A DNA stretch of 64,000 bases, from the NCBI RefSeq assembly GCF_011047135.1, contig NZ_CP049255.1, positions 1,240,001 through 1,304,000 of the forward strand, written 5' to 3'. The stretch is from Microbacterium endophyticum (GTDB lineage: Bacteria > Actinomycetota > Actinomycetes > Actinomycetales > Microbacteriaceae). Of the stretch, positions 10,243-19,754 are shown piece after piece. Every line of letters starts with the position of its first letter. Positions within the stretch are counted from its first letter, which is position 1. Position numbers and translations under genes: made by a program. The notes beneath the pieces were generated by a model, which saw only the letters and a program-made list of their open reading frames with translations, was not told the origin of the DNA and searched no databases.

Positions 10243-10681
10243 CGTCGTCCTTCCGAATGGTGCACATGTGCTCTGCCACGAGGCTTGCGGCAATGAGCAC
10301 GACGCCGCACACGATCGTGGCGATAGTCGTCGCCATCGAGCCTAGCGACGGCTGCACCGGACGGGTTGCGATGAAGAGCACTAATCCCAGGGCGATTCCC
10401 GTCATCGCCGCACCGACGATGCTCGACGCTTTCGCCAAGATTGCGATCCGAAGCGCGCGAAAGGGGTTGATGGGTGTGGCCAACGCACTGCGTGTGGCAC
10501 GCCGAATCGGGATCGCTAAGACGACAACGACGGCTCCGAGCAACACCAACAGGATGGGTAGCGTCACGTGAGGTGTGAACGTGGGGCGTCCGCCCGCCGT
10601 CAACATTTGATCGATGAGAAAGCCGACGCCGGTACCGAGTACCGCCGCGACGATCAACACTCCGGGGTTCGTGCGTCTCAC
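10187..10681 (-). CDS. DUF3180 membrane protein
   Basis: A 164-residue membrane protein with about four hydrophobic helices (starting PGVLIVAAVLGTGVGFLID) and an acidic cytoplasmic tail (DDDDNADGPDEPP). The motif INPFRALRIAILAKASSI is characteristic of the actinobacterial DUF3180 family, which is nearly always found directly after folK. The function is not known. The GTG start at 10681 overlaps the folK stop as GTGA. Confidence 0.88.
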   Translation of the reverse strand: MRRTNPGVLIVAAVLGTGVGFLIDQMLTAGGRPTFTPHVTLPILLVLLGAVVVVLAIPIRRATRSALATPINPFRALRIAILAKASSIVGAAMTGIALGLVLFIATRPVQPSLGSMATTIATIVCGVVLIAASLVAEHMCTIRKDDDDNADGPDEPPTTISASN

Positions 10682-11211
10682 GCGTCACCTCTCAGGTGTG
10701 CCAGAAGTTCGTCGACCCGGCCCGATCCGGCAAGCTCGGCGTCAGGGTCGACTTCGAGCCACGGAGCAAGAACGAACTCGCGCTCGGCCGCGCGCGGGTG
10801 CGGCAATGTGAGCGTGGAGTCGTCGCTCGTCACTCCGGGATAAGAAACGAGATCGAGGTCGAGAGTGCGGTCGCCCCAGCGTTCCCGACGCTCGCGACCA
10901 TGCCGCTCTTCGATTGCGTGCAGGTACGTGAGCAGCACGGTTGGGGCGAGCCGGGTTGTCACGAGTGCGACGGCGTTCAGATAGGCGGGCGCATCTGCAT
11001 CGGGGCCGGCCACCCGTACTGCGACGGATTCGATGGGTGTCGACACCACGACCTTGGTCACCAGCGGGAGCGCCCGAAGGGCCCGCACCGCTGACTCGAG
11101 GGTTTCGGCACGGTCTCCGAGGTTGGCGCCAAGCGCGACGACAGCGGCAACCGGCTCTCGCAATTGTGGCGCGGGCGCACCGTCGATTCCCTGCGCGAGT
11201 CGCCGATTCAT
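10678..11211 (-). CDS. folK: 6-hydroxymethyl-7,8-dihydropterin pyrophosphokinase
   Basis: Transfers pyrophosphate from ATP to 6-hydroxymethyl-7,8-dihydropterin, the step before FolP in folate synthesis. In 177 residues it shows the family signature: ALGANLGDR near the N-terminus, RWGDRTLDLDLVSY with the metal-binding Asp pair, and LPHPRAAEREFVLAPW. The ATG overlaps the folB stop by 4 bases, so the enzymes of consecutive steps are coupled in translation. Confidence 0.95.
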   Translation of the reverse strand: MNRRLAQGIDGAPAPQLREPVAAVVALGANLGDRAETLESAVRALRALPLVTKVVVSTPIESVAVRVAGPDADAPAYLNAVALVTTRLAPTVLLTYLHAIEERHGRERRERWGDRTLDLDLVSYPGVTSDDSTLTLPHPRAAEREFVLAPWLEVDPDAELAGSGRVDELLAHLRGDA

Positions 11212-11582
11212 CGCTTAGTCCGGTCGCGCGCGATCGTGAGTGTCACGTCGGTGAACGGCACGGTGATCGGCGCCGAGGGCTTGTGCACCGTGACCCGCAC
11301 GTGCTGCACCGTGGCGCGCTGCAGAACAACATCCGCAATTCGGGCGGCAAGCGTCTCGATGAGGTCGACGGGGGCACCGGTGATGACGGCAACGACATCG
11401 TCGGCAACCTCGCCGTAGTGGACGGTGTCGGTGACATCATCGGATGCCGCGGCCCGCCGAGTGTCGAGGGCAAGAGTGACATCGACGATGAACTCTTGAC
11501 CATCACGACGTTCGTCGGGGTAGACACCGTGGAACCCGAATCCGCGAAGCCCCGTCAGGGTGATCTCATCGAGTTCGTTCAT
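11208..11582 (-). CDS. folB: Dihydroneopterin aldolase
   Basis: Cleaves 7,8-dihydroneopterin to 6-hydroxymethyl-7,8-dihydropterin and glycolaldehyde. From the ATG at 11582 it has 124 residues, normal for FolB. It contains GLRGFGFHGVYPDER, the conserved tyrosine region DTVHYGEVADDV, the ETLAARIAD helix and the VTVHKPSAPI motif with the catalytic Lys. The ATG was preferred to one 15 bases upstream because GGAGGGAACAGGT supplies an SD and the ATG overlaps the folP stop as ATGA. Confidence 0.95.
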   Translation of the reverse strand: MNELDEITLTGLRGFGFHGVYPDERRDGQEFIVDVTLALDTRRAAASDDVTDTVHYGEVADDVVAVITGAPVDLIETLAARIADVVLQRATVQHVRVTVHKPSAPITVPFTDVTLTIARDRTKR

Positions 11583-12379
11583 ACCTGTTCCCTCCATGCG
11601 CGCTCGACGAAAAGCGCGTCGCGCGTCGCTTCGACGTCGTGCACCCGCACCGCCCAGGCGCCGCTTTGCGCGGCAAGCACGCTTGTGACGGCAGTCGCAA
11701 GATCGCGGCGCTCCTCAGACGCATCGTCGCCGAGTGCGTCTGCAAGCAAGCGTTTGCGACTCGTGCCGACCAGTAGTCGCGGCCCGAGAGCGACGAGGTG
11801 CGGCAGCGCGTGCAAGACCGTCCAGTTCTGCGCGCCACGCTTGCCGAACCCGATGCCCGGGTCGAGCACAACGCGAGAAAGCGGGATGCCAGCGGCCTCT
11901 GCCGCTGCCATACGCCCGCGCAGTTCGGCGGCAACGTCACGCACCAGATCGTCGTATTCGGCGTGGGCGTACATGTCGGCCGACGGTCCGCGCCAGTGCT
12001 GCAAGATGATGTCGGCGTCGGTGTCAGCAACGCTGGTGAGCATGTCTTGGTCGCTGAGTCCTCCGCTGACGTCGTTCACGATTCGTGCACCGGCCGCGAC
12101 CGCAGCCCGTGCGGTCGCGGAGTTCATCGTGTCGATGCTGACGGTTGCGCCGTCGGCAGCAAGCGCTTCGATGACGGGAATCACGCGCTCCCTCTCTATC
12201 ACCGGGTCGACGCGGGTTGCACCGGGACGGGTCGACTCGCCGCCGATATCGAGAATGTCGGCACCCTCGGCGAGGAGACGCCGACCGTGAGCGACAGCAG
12301 CATCTCTCGCGACAAAACGACCACCGTCGCTGAATGAATCGGGCGTCACGTTGACGATCCCCATGATGAGGCAACTCAT
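11579..12379 (-). CDS. folP: Dihydropteroate synthase
   Basis: Joins 6-hydroxymethyl-dihydropterin pyrophosphate with p-aminobenzoate; this is the sulfonamide target. The 266 residues form a TIM barrel with the classic motifs IMGIVNVTPDSFSDGG, DIGGESTRPGA, SIDTMNSATA, NDVSGG, DPGIGFGKR and LLVGTSRKR. The start at 12379 overlaps the folE stop by 4 bases. All substrate-binding motifs appear intact. Confidence 0.97.
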   Translation of the reverse strand: MSCLIMGIVNVTPDSFSDGGRFVARDAAVAHGRRLLAEGADILDIGGESTRPGATRVDPVIERERVIPVIEALAADGATVSIDTMNSATARAAVAAGARIVNDVSGGLSDQDMLTSVADTDADIILQHWRGPSADMYAHAEYDDLVRDVAAELRGRMAAAEAAGIPLSRVVLDPGIGFGKRGAQNWTVLHALPHLVALGPRLLVGTSRKRLLADALGDDASEERRDLATAVTSVLAAQSGAWAVRVHDVEATRDALFVERAWREQV

Positions 12380-12987
12380 CGTGCACTCGCGGCATCGTTG
12401 ACGGAGCCGCGAACGGCGAGGGCAATGAGTTCAGCGCGAGCGGCGGGGTCGGCCAGCTCGCCGCGCGCCGCGATCGTCACTGTCGATGCATCGGGTTGGG
12501 TACCCCCGCGCATCGTCACGCACTCGTGTGAGGCTTCGATCACGACCAGAACACCCTTGGCGTCGAGGGACGCATCGATGGTGTCGGCGATCTGCTCGCC
12601 GAGGCGCTCTTGCACCTGCGGTCGAGCGGCGAGAACATCGACGACGCGCGGGAGTGCACCGAGCCCGACGACCTGCTCACCGGGGATGTATGCAACGTGC
12701 GCGACTCCCGCGAACGGCAGCAGGTGGTGCTCGCACATTGAACGAAAGCGAATGTCGCGGAGCATCACGGCACCAGAGGGAAGCGTTTCTGGTGCCGGGC
12801 CCCGCGATACCGAGATCGTCCGCGCCAATGGAGCCGCGGCATCCTCACCGACACCGGCGAAGAACTCAGCATAAGAATCAGCTACCCGCTGCGGTGTTGC
12901 CCGCAACCCTGGGCGGTCGGGGTCTTCCCCGATCGCCTCGAGCAACTCATGGACGAGAGCTGCGACCCGTTCTCGATCGACCGCCAC
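12376..12987 (-). CDS. folE: GTP cyclohydrolase I
   Basis: Opens GTP to dihydroneopterin triphosphate, the first step of folate synthesis. In 203 residues it carries the zinc and active-site motifs: DIRFRSMCEHHLLPF with the Cys and His zinc ligands, GALPRVVDVLAARPQVQE, and the second Cys in EASHECVTMRG. The start is GTG at 12987, 9 bases after the ftsH stop. The upstream SD is weak, so translation may depend on readout from ftsH. Confidence 0.96.
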   Translation of the reverse strand: MAVDRERVAALVHELLEAIGEDPDRPGLRATPQRVADSYAEFFAGVGEDAAAPLARTISVSRGPAPETLPSGAVMLRDIRFRSMCEHHLLPFAGVAHVAYIPGEQVVGLGALPRVVDVLAARPQVQERLGEQIADTIDASLDAKGVLVVIEASHECVTMRGGTQPDASTVTIAARGELADPAARAELIALAVRGSVNDAASAR

Positions 12988-12996
12988 AGGCCGAGC

Positions 12997-15006
12997 CTAC
13001 GCGGTTGCAGGCCGCGCTTGCCCAGAGGAAGGCTGGCGCGCAGTGGCCGTTTCGGTCTCCGTAGCGTCGGCTTCGGTCTGGGCAGCAACTCCTGCAGGCT
13101 CGGCGCGACGCGGAACCTTGACGGGGGGCAACTGCGATACCGGGCGCTCTTCGCTCGAGAGCCACTGCGGACGCGGAGGCAGGCGCTTGACATCGGCGAA
13201 GATCGTGGCGAGCTCGATGTGGTCGAGAGTCTCTTTCTCGAGAAGCTCGAGCGCCAGTTTGTCGAGCACATCGCGGTTGTCGTTGATGACCTGGTACGCC
13301 TCGTTGTGAGCCTGCTCGATGAGCTGTCGAACCTGCTCGTCGATGCGCTCAGCCACGCGCTCGCTGAAGTCGCGGCCATGACCCATGTCGCGTCCCATGA
13401 AGACCTCGCCAGATGATGAGCCGAGCTTGACCGGGCCAACACCCGTGGTCATGCCGTATTCCGTCACCATCTTGCGCGCGATATCGGTGGCCTTCTCGAT
13501 GTCGTTTGAGGCACCCGTCGTCGGGTCGTGGAAGACGATCTCTTCTGCAACGCGCCCGCCCATGGCGTACGTGAGCTGGTCTTGCAGCTCATTGCGGGTG
13601 ATCGAATACTTGTCGTCGAGCGGCAGCACCATCGTGTAACCGAGCGCCTTGCCACGCGGCAGAATCGTGATCTTCGTGACCGGGTCGGTGTGGTTCATCG
13701 CGGCTGCGGCGAGCGCGTGCCCACCCTCGTGGTACGCGGTGATGAGCTTCTCTTTGTCTTTCATGACGCGAGTGCGACGCTGCGGACCGGCAATGACACG
13801 ATCGATGGCCTCGTCGAGAGCACGGTTGTCGATGAGCTGCGCGTTCGAGCGGGCAGTCAACAGCGCTGCCTCGTTCAGCACGTTGGCGAGGTCGGCTCCG
13901 GTGAAGCCCGGAGTCTTTCGTGCCACGACTTCGAGGTCAACACCGTCAGCGAGAGGCTTGCCACGGCCGTGCACTTCGAGAATCTTCTTACGGCCCTTGA
14001 GGTCGGGAGCGTCGACACCGATCTGGCGGTCGAAACGTCCTGGACGAAGCAGAGCCGGGTCGAGGATGTCGGGGCGGTTCGTTGCCGCAATCACGATGAC
14101 GTTGACCTTGGGGTCGAAGCCATCCATCTCGACCAGCATCTGGTTGAGCGTCTGCTCGCGTTCGTCGTGTCCGCCGCCCATCCCAGCGCCACGGTGACGA
14201 CCGACAGCGTCGATCTCATCGATGAAGATGATGGCGGGCGAGGATTCCTTGGCTTGGTTGAACAGGTCGCGAACGCGGGATGCACCCACGCCGACGAACA
14301 TCTCGACGAAGTCAGAACCCGAGATCGAGTAGAACGGCACGCCAGCTTCACCGGCAACGGCACGCGCAAGCAGCGTCTTTCCGGTTCCGGGAGGGCCGTA
14401 GAGCAGCACACCCTTCGGGATTCGTGCGCCGACCGCCTGGAACTTGGTGGGGTCTTTCAAGAAGTCTTTGATCTCTTCCATCTCTTCGATAGCTTCGTCA
14501 GAACCGGCAACATCGGCGAAGGTCACCGTCGGCGACTCTTTCGACACGAGCTTTGCCTTGGACTTTCCGAACTGCATGATCTTGCTGCCGCCGCCCTGGG
14601 CTCCGGAGAGCAGGAACCAGAAGAGAAGACCGAGAAGCAGGATCGGGATCAGCAGCGACAAGAATCCGTCGAACCACGAGGACTGCGGCACAACATCGTT
14701 GTAGCCGTCAGCAGGGGCGGCGGAGTCGATCGCTGTGATGACATCGCCCGCGCGAGCCTCGACGTAGTAGAACTGCACGTCGGTCGAGCCCTCATACGCC
14801 TTCGAGAGGGTCATGTCGACGCGTTGTTCGCCATCGGTGTTCGTGACCTCGGTCACAGTGTCACCGCTGAGAAGCGTGAGGCCCTGTTCGGTCGTGATCT
14901 GCTTCGCCCCGCCGAGGCTCGAAATGAGCGAGAACCCGACGATGAGCAATATCCCGATCAGCAGCACATAGATGAGCGGGTTGCGTGTGAGCTTCTTGAA
15001 ATTCAT
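12997..15006 (-). CDS. ftsH: ATP-dependent zinc metalloprotease FtsH
   Basis: Membrane-anchored AAA+ protease that degrades misfolded and short-lived membrane and cytosolic proteins. The 669 residues show an N-terminal helix (about 11-30), an extracytoplasmic loop, and a second helix (about 113-133, [19 protein letters not shown]). The AAA+ domain has GPPGTGKT near residue 200, Walker B IIFIDEID and the SRH region. The zinc protease motif is HEGGH. The C-terminus ends in a Pro/Thr/Ala-rich tail. It lies between hpt and folE on the minus strand, as in most actinobacteria. Confidence 0.97.
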   Translation of the reverse strand: MNFKKLTRNPLIYVLLIGILLIVGFSLISSLGGAKQITTEQGLTLLSGDTVTEVTNTDGEQRVDMTLSKAYEGSTDVQFYYVEARAGDVITAIDSAAPADGYNDVVPQSSWFDGFLSLLIPILLLGLLFWFLLSGAQGGGSKIMQFGKSKAKLVSKESPTVTFADVAGSDEAIEEMEEIKDFLKDPTKFQAVGARIPKGVLLYGPPGTGKTLLARAVAGEAGVPFYSISGSDFVEMFVGVGASRVRDLFNQAKESSPAIIFIDEIDAVGRHRGAGMGGGHDEREQTLNQMLVEMDGFDPKVNVIVIAATNRPDILDPALLRPGRFDRQIGVDAPDLKGRKKILEVHGRGKPLADGVDLEVVARKTPGFTGADLANVLNEAALLTARSNAQLIDNRALDEAIDRVIAGPQRRTRVMKDKEKLITAYHEGGHALAAAAMNHTDPVTKITILPRGKALGYTMVLPLDDKYSITRNELQDQLTYAMGGRVAEEIVFHDPTTGASNDIEKATDIARKMVTEYGMTTGVGPVKLGSSSGEVFMGRDMGHGRDFSERVAERIDEQVRQLIEQAHNEAYQVINDNRDVLDKLALELLEKETLDHIELATIFADVKRLPPRPQWLSSEERPVSQLPPVKVPRRAEPAGVAAQTEADATETETATARQPSSGQARPATA

Positions 15007-15132
15007 GCTGCGGGGGCGCGCCCCAGCCCTTTCGTCGACGATCCGCTACGGCGGAGAGTGGATTTAGGGTATCGCGGCCTCGCTATGTGAGGTCTGTGCA
15101 TTCGCCCACGGCGTACTAGCGCAGCATCCGAA

Positions 15133-15684
15133 TCAGCTGTAGACGTGAGGTGCGAGCACCGCAACGTCGCGCAAATTGCGGTAGCGCTCGGCATAATCCA
15201 GGCCGTAACCCACGACGAATTCGTTCGGGATGTCGAAGCCGACGTAGCGGCAGTTGACTTCAACTTTTGCGGCCTCTGGCTTACGGAAGAGCGCGAAGAC
15301 CTCAACGGATGCCGCGCCGCGAGCGGCGAAATTCTCAAGGAGCCAGCTGAGCGTGAGTCCCGAGTCGATGATGTCCTCGACGATCAGCACGTGCTTGTCG
15401 TGGATATCGGTGTCGAGGTCTTTTCGAATCTGTACGACACCGCTTGAACGGGTGCCTGCACCGTACGACGAGACCGCCATCCAGTCCATCGGAACCAGCA
15501 TCGGCAGGGCGCGCGAGAAGTCCGCCATCACCATGACGGCGCCCTTCAGCACGCCAACGAGCACAAGACTGTCGGGCTCGTAATCGTCTGCGACCTGAGC
15601 TGCGATCTCGTTGAGCTTCGCGAGGATCTCCTCCTCGGTCGCTAGAACTGTCGTGAGGTCATTCGCAATGTCAGCCGCGCGCAT
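15133..15684 (-). CDS. hpt: Hypoxanthine phosphoribosyltransferase
   Basis: Purine salvage enzyme converting hypoxanthine or guanine plus PRPP to IMP or GMP. The 183 residues contain LVGVLKGAVMVMADFSRAL, the PRPP-binding loop VLIVEDIIDSGLTLSWL and the base-binding C-terminal segment VGFDIPNEFVVGYGLDYAE. The ATG at 15684 gives the normal family length. The hpt-ftsH order is conserved in actinobacteria. About 125 bases separate it from ftsH. Confidence 0.96.
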   Translation of the reverse strand: MRAADIANDLTTVLATEEEILAKLNEIAAQVADDYEPDSLVLVGVLKGAVMVMADFSRALPMLVPMDWMAVSSYGAGTRSSGVVQIRKDLDTDIHDKHVLIVEDIIDSGLTLSWLLENFAARGAASVEVFALFRKPEAAKVEVNCRYVGFDIPNEFVVGYGLDYAERYRNLRDVAVLAPHVYS

Positions 15685-15702
15685 GGATCGAGTCTACGTG
15701 GC

Positions 15703-16479
15703 TCACTTCTTGCCCTTGCGGCGGCGGGGCGCCACAGCATCCCATGCGGCCCTCCACAGGCGCGACGATTCTTGCGCGGCGACAGAACCTGGAGCCACGA
15801 CACCCAGTGGCGAACGTTCGGATCCCATGCGTTCGACAACGACGGTCGCTGGAATCACGATGTCGGACATGTCGGGCTCGTTGGCGGGAAAGTCCACAAT
15901 CGCGTTGCGGTGCGCTGTCTTTCGTCGGTCTGCCATCGACAAGAAGCCGAGGATCTTGGGCGGCTTCGGCTCGGCGGAAACGACATCGCGAACCTGCTGG
16001 AGCGACCGAGCCGACAACGGCGAGGGAACAACCGGCAGCACAACGAGATCAGACGCCCGAATCACTGCCTGCGCAAGCAGCGACGATCCCGGCGGGCAGT
16101 CGAGAATCACCACGTCGTAGTCGTTCGCGAGCGGTCCGAGCACCTTCTCAATCCTGCGCGTCGAGTGCTTTGCCGCATCGAGGGCCACCTCGAGATCGCG
16201 GTACGAGTCGTCACCGGGGAGTACATCAAGTCGCTCGAACGCCGTCTTTCGCACGGCACGCGCTGTTTTCGGCTTGCCCTTACCGCCCACGAGCGATTCA
16301 GCTCCACCCTTGAGCTTCGGCTTGACCGCCAGCAGGTACGTCGCCGCGGCTTGCGGATCGAGGTCCCAGAGCAAGACACGGTGGTCTTTTGCTGCTTCCC
16401 ACGCGAGATTCACGGCGGTCGTCGATTTTCCGACCCCACCCTTGACGCTATAGACCCCGATAACCTTCACGCGCGCCAC
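15703..16479 (-). CDS. ParA-family ATPase (orphan, no ParB)
   Basis: A 258-residue deviant Walker A ATPase. It begins VIGVYSVKGGVGKSTTAVNL, with the signature Lys of KGGxGKST, and continues with Walker A' LLWDLDPQAAATYLLA and Walker B VVILDCPPG. Such proteins position DNA or protein cargo by ATP-dependent dimerisation. No parB gene or parS-like repeat lies nearby. It sits between tilS and hpt with gaps of about 20 bases on each side, so it is probably co-transcribed with them. The C-terminus is basic (RRRKGKK). Cargo unknown; it is unlikely to be the chromosomal ParA, which is normally encoded near the origin. Confidence 0.88.
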   Translation of the reverse strand: MARVKVIGVYSVKGGVGKSTTAVNLAWEAAKDHRVLLWDLDPQAAATYLLAVKPKLKGGAESLVGGKGKPKTARAVRKTAFERLDVLPGDDSYRDLEVALDAAKHSTRRIEKVLGPLANDYDVVILDCPPGSSLLAQAVIRASDLVVLPVVPSPLSARSLQQVRDVVSAEPKPPKILGFLSMADRRKTAHRNAIVDFPANEPDMSDIVIPATVVVERMGSERSPLGVVAPGSVAAQESSRLWRAAWDAVAPRRRKGKK

Positions 16480-16502
16480 GCTATCTGCGGAACGCTCAGA
16501 TG

Positions 16503-17504
16503 TCAGCGGGATGCCGAAAATTCAATGCGGTTACCCACCCGCGCTGCCCGGCAACCCGGCAGATCAAGCGGCCCCTGTCCCGCCCAATCGGTGACGAGGC
16601 GCGCCACCTCGAGCGTCTGCGCACGCGTGAGGCTTTCGCCGAACTCACTGGCGACGACGTGGCGGATGATGCGGTGCCGAAGCGCGGCGGGGTTGGCGGC
16701 AAGCGCTGCGATCGAGACGGCGATACCTGCCTCAGCGGGCTCGACGATGTCTTCGATCGTCTCGTCGATCATCTCGGCAAACGCTTCGGCGTCTTCTCGC
16801 AGTTGGTCAGCCGTCCGCGCGAGGGCTTCGGCGATACCCGGGCCGAGTTCACTCTCGAGCTGAGGAAGCACGCGCTGTCGCACCCGAACGCGGGCGAAAC
16901 GCGAATCCTCGTTATGCGGGTCGTGCCACGGCTCGAGAGACGCGGCAGCACACGCGGCTGCCGTCTCGGCACGGCGCACGCCGAGAAGGGGGCGCAGCCA
17001 CGTGACGTCGGTCTTCTCATCGGCGCGCGCGGCCGGCATTCCCGAAAGACTTGTCGCCCCGGCCCCTCGTGCGAGCCCGAGCAGCACCGTCTCGGCCTGA
17101 TCGTCGAGAGTGTGCGCGATGAGAACGGCCGTAGCGCCCTCTTCTTCTGCCACCTCACGCAACGCGGTATAGCGAGCGGTGCGTGCTGCGGCCTCCGGCC
17201 CGCCCGGAGCCTCCACCGTGACGCGCACAATGCGGGAGCGAAGCCCGAGGCCGCCCGCGGCTGCCGCAGCTGTCGTGGCCACGGCATCCGATCCGTGCTG
17301 AAGCGCGTGGTCTACCGTGACTGTGATCGCGGTCACTTCGAGGCGCGGAGCTTCGAACGCGACGGCAGCGGTGAGCGCAAGCGAATCCGTGCCACCCGAG
17401 AGGGCCACGAGAACCGTATTGCCGCGCTGCGGCTCGAGCGCGGCTCTCACCGCGCGGCGAATGTGAGCTGTTGCGGGGTCGAGAGAGGGACGCAAATCGG
17501 GCAC
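16503..17504 (-). CDS. tilS: tRNA(Ile)-lysidine synthetase
   Basis: Modifies C34 of the CAU-anticodon tRNA-Ile to lysidine so that it reads AUA. From the GTG at 17504 it has 333 residues: an N-type ATP pyrophosphatase domain with the P-loop LVALSGGTDSLAL near residue 32, HTLDDQAETVLLGLARG, and RPLLGVRR. A shortened TilS C-terminal region follows. Longer in-frame starts exist upstream but would run through the divergent ppa promoter and add sequence unlike TilS. Confidence 0.93.
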   Translation of the reverse strand: MPDLRPSLDPATAHIRRAVRAALEPQRGNTVLVALSGGTDSLALTAAVAFEAPRLEVTAITVTVDHALQHGSDAVATTAAAAAGGLGLRSRIVRVTVEAPGGPEAAARTARYTALREVAEEEGATAVLIAHTLDDQAETVLLGLARGAGATSLSGMPAARADEKTDVTWLRPLLGVRRAETAAACAAASLEPWHDPHNEDSRFARVRVRQRVLPQLESELGPGIAEALARTADQLREDAEAFAEMIDETIEDIVEPAEAGIAVSIAALAANPAALRHRIIRHVVASEFGESLTRAQTLEVARLVTDWAGQGPLDLPGCRAARVGNRIEFSASR

Positions 17505-17571
17505 GGTCCCACGGTAGCCCGCACAGTAGGGTGGATGACGGCATCCCCACGTCTTTTGAAGGAGTACGAGC

Positions 17572-18105
17572 ATGGGCGCATACAACGCCGTCATTGAGAT
17601 CCCGCGCGGCAGCCGCGTGAAGTACGAAGTCGACCACGGAACCGGGCGAGTGTTTCTCGACCGCATTCTGTACACCGCCTTCGGATACCCCACCAACTAC
17701 GGTTTCTTCGAGAACACTCTCGGCGAAGACGGCGACCCGCTCGACGTGCTCGTGCTTCTCGACTACGACCTGTACCCCGGCGTCTCGGCGAGCATCCGCC
17801 CCGTCGGTGTTCTGAAGATGAGCGACGAAGCCGGCGGTGACGACAAGGTCGTTGCAGTTCTCGCAAAGGATCCGCGCTGGGCTCACGTGCAGGATGTGAA
17901 CGACATCCCCGAGTTCATGCAGAAAGAGATTTCGCACTTCTTCGAGCACTACAAAGACCTCGAGCCCGGCAAGTGGGTCAAGGTCGACGAGTGGGCGAAC
18001 GCGGCTGAGGCTGAGCGTCTCGTCGGCGAAGCGTTCGCGCGTTTCGAAGAGCACGAAGGCCAGACGAAGAGCCAGGGCGAGGGCGAATCACCCCGCACTG
18101 TGTGA
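17572..18105 (+). CDS. ppa: Inorganic pyrophosphatase
   Basis: Soluble family I pyrophosphatase that hydrolyses PPi and drives biosynthesis forward. The 177 residues contain [27 protein letters not shown] and the metal-binding signature [10 protein letters not shown]. The ATG is preceded by GAAGGAG at good spacing. It is divergent from tilS, and a 19-bp stem terminator follows its stop. Confidence 0.97.
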   Translation: MGAYNAVIEIPRGSRVKYEVDHGTGRVFLDRILYTAFGYPTNYGFFENTLGEDGDPLDVLVLLDYDLYPGVSASIRPVGVLKMSDEAGGDDKVVAVLAKDPRWAHVQDVNDIPEFMQKEISHFFEHYKDLEPGKWVKVDEWANAAEAERLVGEAFARFEEHEGQTKSQGEGESPRTV

Positions 18106-18115
18106 CGCAGATTCA

Positions 18116-18159
18116 AAAAGAACGACGGATGCCTGAGCTGAGGCATCCGTCGTTCTTTT
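18116..18159. terminator. Bidirectional intrinsic terminator between ppa and the M23 gene
   Basis: AAAAGAACGACGGATGCCT (18116-18134) and its exact reverse complement (18141-18159) form a 19-bp perfect stem with a 6-base loop. The A-run at the left base and T-run at the right base mean it can terminate transcription from both converging genes. Confidence 0.93.
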
Positions 18160-18172
18160 CGTTTGAGGTTCG

Positions 18173-19600
18173 TTAGATGTTGACGCCTCGCGCCGACATG
18201 AAGCCGTAGGGGTTCACCGCGGCGCCGTTGACGTACGTTTCGAAGTGCACGTGGCATCCGAAAGAGTTTCCGGTGTTGCCGACACTCGCGATCGTCTGCC
18301 CAGCCGAAACCTGCTGGCCATAGCCGACGAAGATTCCGCCTTCGCGAATGTGGCCGTAGCCTGTGCCCGTGCCGTTGCCGTGGTCGATCTTGACGTAGTA
18401 GCCGTAACCGCCGTTGTAACCCGCGTAGACAACGGTTCCTGCTGAGGCCGCGTAAATCGGTGCGGAGCACCCGGGGGCGAAGTCGACACCGTAGTGGAAA
18501 CCGCTTGAGCAATACCCCGAACCACACTGCACGGTGCGAGGGCCGTAGCCCGAGCTGATGTAACCGTCGGAAGGTCGACGCCAGGCGCCGCCACTGCTGC
18601 TTCCGCCGCCGCTTGAGGAGCCGCCGCTTGAGGAGCCGCCGCTTGAAGAGCCGCCGCCACCGCCGCCGGAGTTCTGCTGAGCCGCTGCTGCCGCCGCTGC
18701 TGCCGCTGCCGCCTCTGCGGCAGCTTTCGCCGCAGCCTCTGCTTCGCGCCGCTTGCGCTCTTCTTCGGCCTTGCGAACGCGCTCGCCTTCTTCGTAGGAA
18801 GCGACAGTGCTCGCGGTGTTGTCTTTCAACGCAGCGAGCTGAGCTTGAAGCGTTCCGAGGTTTTCTTGCTGGGCCGCGAGAGCAGCCGCAGCCGCATCGG
18901 CCGCGTTCTGAGCCTCGACCATGGCCGCTTCAGCAGCTTTTTGCAGTTCATCGCGAGCGGCGCGTGCTTCTTCTGCCTGGTCGCTAAGACCCTGGGCTGC
19001 GTCGCGCGCCGTTGTCGCGTCGGAGTACACGGCTTGGTTGCGCTCGAGGAGCTTGTCCATCGTGCCGAGACGCGAGAGCAGATCGTCGGCGCTCGCCGCT
19101 GAGCCGGCAAAGAAAAGTTCAAGGGCGGTGTCGTCGCCACCGCTGCGATAGAGCTGAGCGGCTACGCGCCCGGCTTTGTTCGCGGCATCGAGAGCTGCGG
19201 CGGCCTGCTCGTCGGCCTGCGACTGCAGATCGTCAGCGCGCTTTGCGGCATCGAAGAATTCTTGCTGAGCCTGGAAGAACGCATCGGATGCCGCCTGCGC
19301 TTCGGCTTCGGTGCGTTCGACGTCGGCATTGAGCTGCTGAATGAGGCTCTGGATGCGGGAGACCTGCGCGGCTTTTGCCGACTCGCTGGCTTTAGCTGCC
19401 TGCACGTCGTCCCACGAGGGGTAGTCAGCGGCGTACGCCGACGGAATGCTTGAACCGCCGAGGGAGCCAACGGCTCCGAGCGCAACAACGCCAAGAGCTC
19501 CAAGGCTCAGAGCACGGCGCCGGCTGACTGACTTGGGCCAGAAAACGCGGCGTTCGCTCTCGGTGGGGCCGCAGCCGCAGTCGTCGTCTTCAGTCTGCAC
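18173..19600 (-). CDS. Secreted M23 peptidase with coiled-coil domain
   Basis: A 475-residue exported cell-wall hydrolase or hydrolase regulator. The N-terminus has SRRRAL followed by a long hydrophobic stretch ending SAYA, which looks like a Tat signal. A long Ala/Glu/Gln-rich coiled coil follows (about 50-305), then poly-Ala and a Ser/Gly linker encoded by 15-bp tandem repeats (18611-18655). The C-terminal M23 (lysostaphin-type) domain carries GFHYGVDFAPG and HVHFETY. The layout resembles EnvC/NlpD-like or pneumococcal PcsB-like division hydrolases. The GTG at 19600 was chosen because GGGGAGGAG lies about 5 bases upstream. Confidence 0.9.
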   Translation of the reverse strand: MQTEDDDCGCGPTESERRVFWPKSVSRRRALSLGALGVVALGAVGSLGGSSIPSAYAADYPSWDDVQAAKASESAKAAQVSRIQSLIQQLNADVERTEAEAQAASDAFFQAQQEFFDAAKRADDLQSQADEQAAAALDAANKAGRVAAQLYRSGGDDTALELFFAGSAASADDLLSRLGTMDKLLERNQAVYSDATTARDAAQGLSDQAEEARAARDELQKAAEAAMVEAQNAADAAAAALAAQQENLGTLQAQLAALKDNTASTVASYEEGERVRKAEEERKRREAEAAAKAAAEAAAAAAAAAAAQQNSGGGGGGSSSGGSSSGGSSSGGGSSSGGAWRRPSDGYISSGYGPRTVQCGSGYCSSGFHYGVDFAPGCSAPIYAASAGTVVYAGYNGGYGYYVKIDHGNGTGTGYGHIREGGIFVGYGQQVSAGQTIASVGNTGNSFGCHVHFETYVNGAAVNPYGFMSARGVNI

Positions 19601-19629
19601 GCGCACTCCTCCCCTTAAATGGGCCAAAT

Positions 19630-19658
19630 AACATAGACCACACTAGCAACACCAGTCA
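19630..19658 (-). promoter_or_regulatory. Candidate promoter of the M23 peptidase gene
   Basis: Read on the minus strand, TGACTG (19653-19658) and TATGTT (19630-19635) are separated by 17 bases, about 30 bases before the GTG at 19600. The match to the housekeeping consensus is moderate. Confidence 0.35.
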
Positions 19659-19754
19659 CAGATACAACAGGCTCAAAGCAAGGCGTGATAACGCCATCAT
19701 GCGGGCCAGTTGGGTCGCTGCTCTGGACGCCGCGCGGAACAACTCCGATCCCGA

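Noticed and set aside
13528..15090. Long plus-strand open frame of about 520 codons
   Set aside because: It lies antisense to ftsH, whose motifs are complete. In GC-rich DNA the antisense frame stays open by codon bias, and the product has no recognisable domain.
17505..17696. N-terminal extension of TilS by 64 residues
   Set aside because: It would cover the divergent ppa promoter and the first ppa codons, and the added sequence does not resemble TilS.
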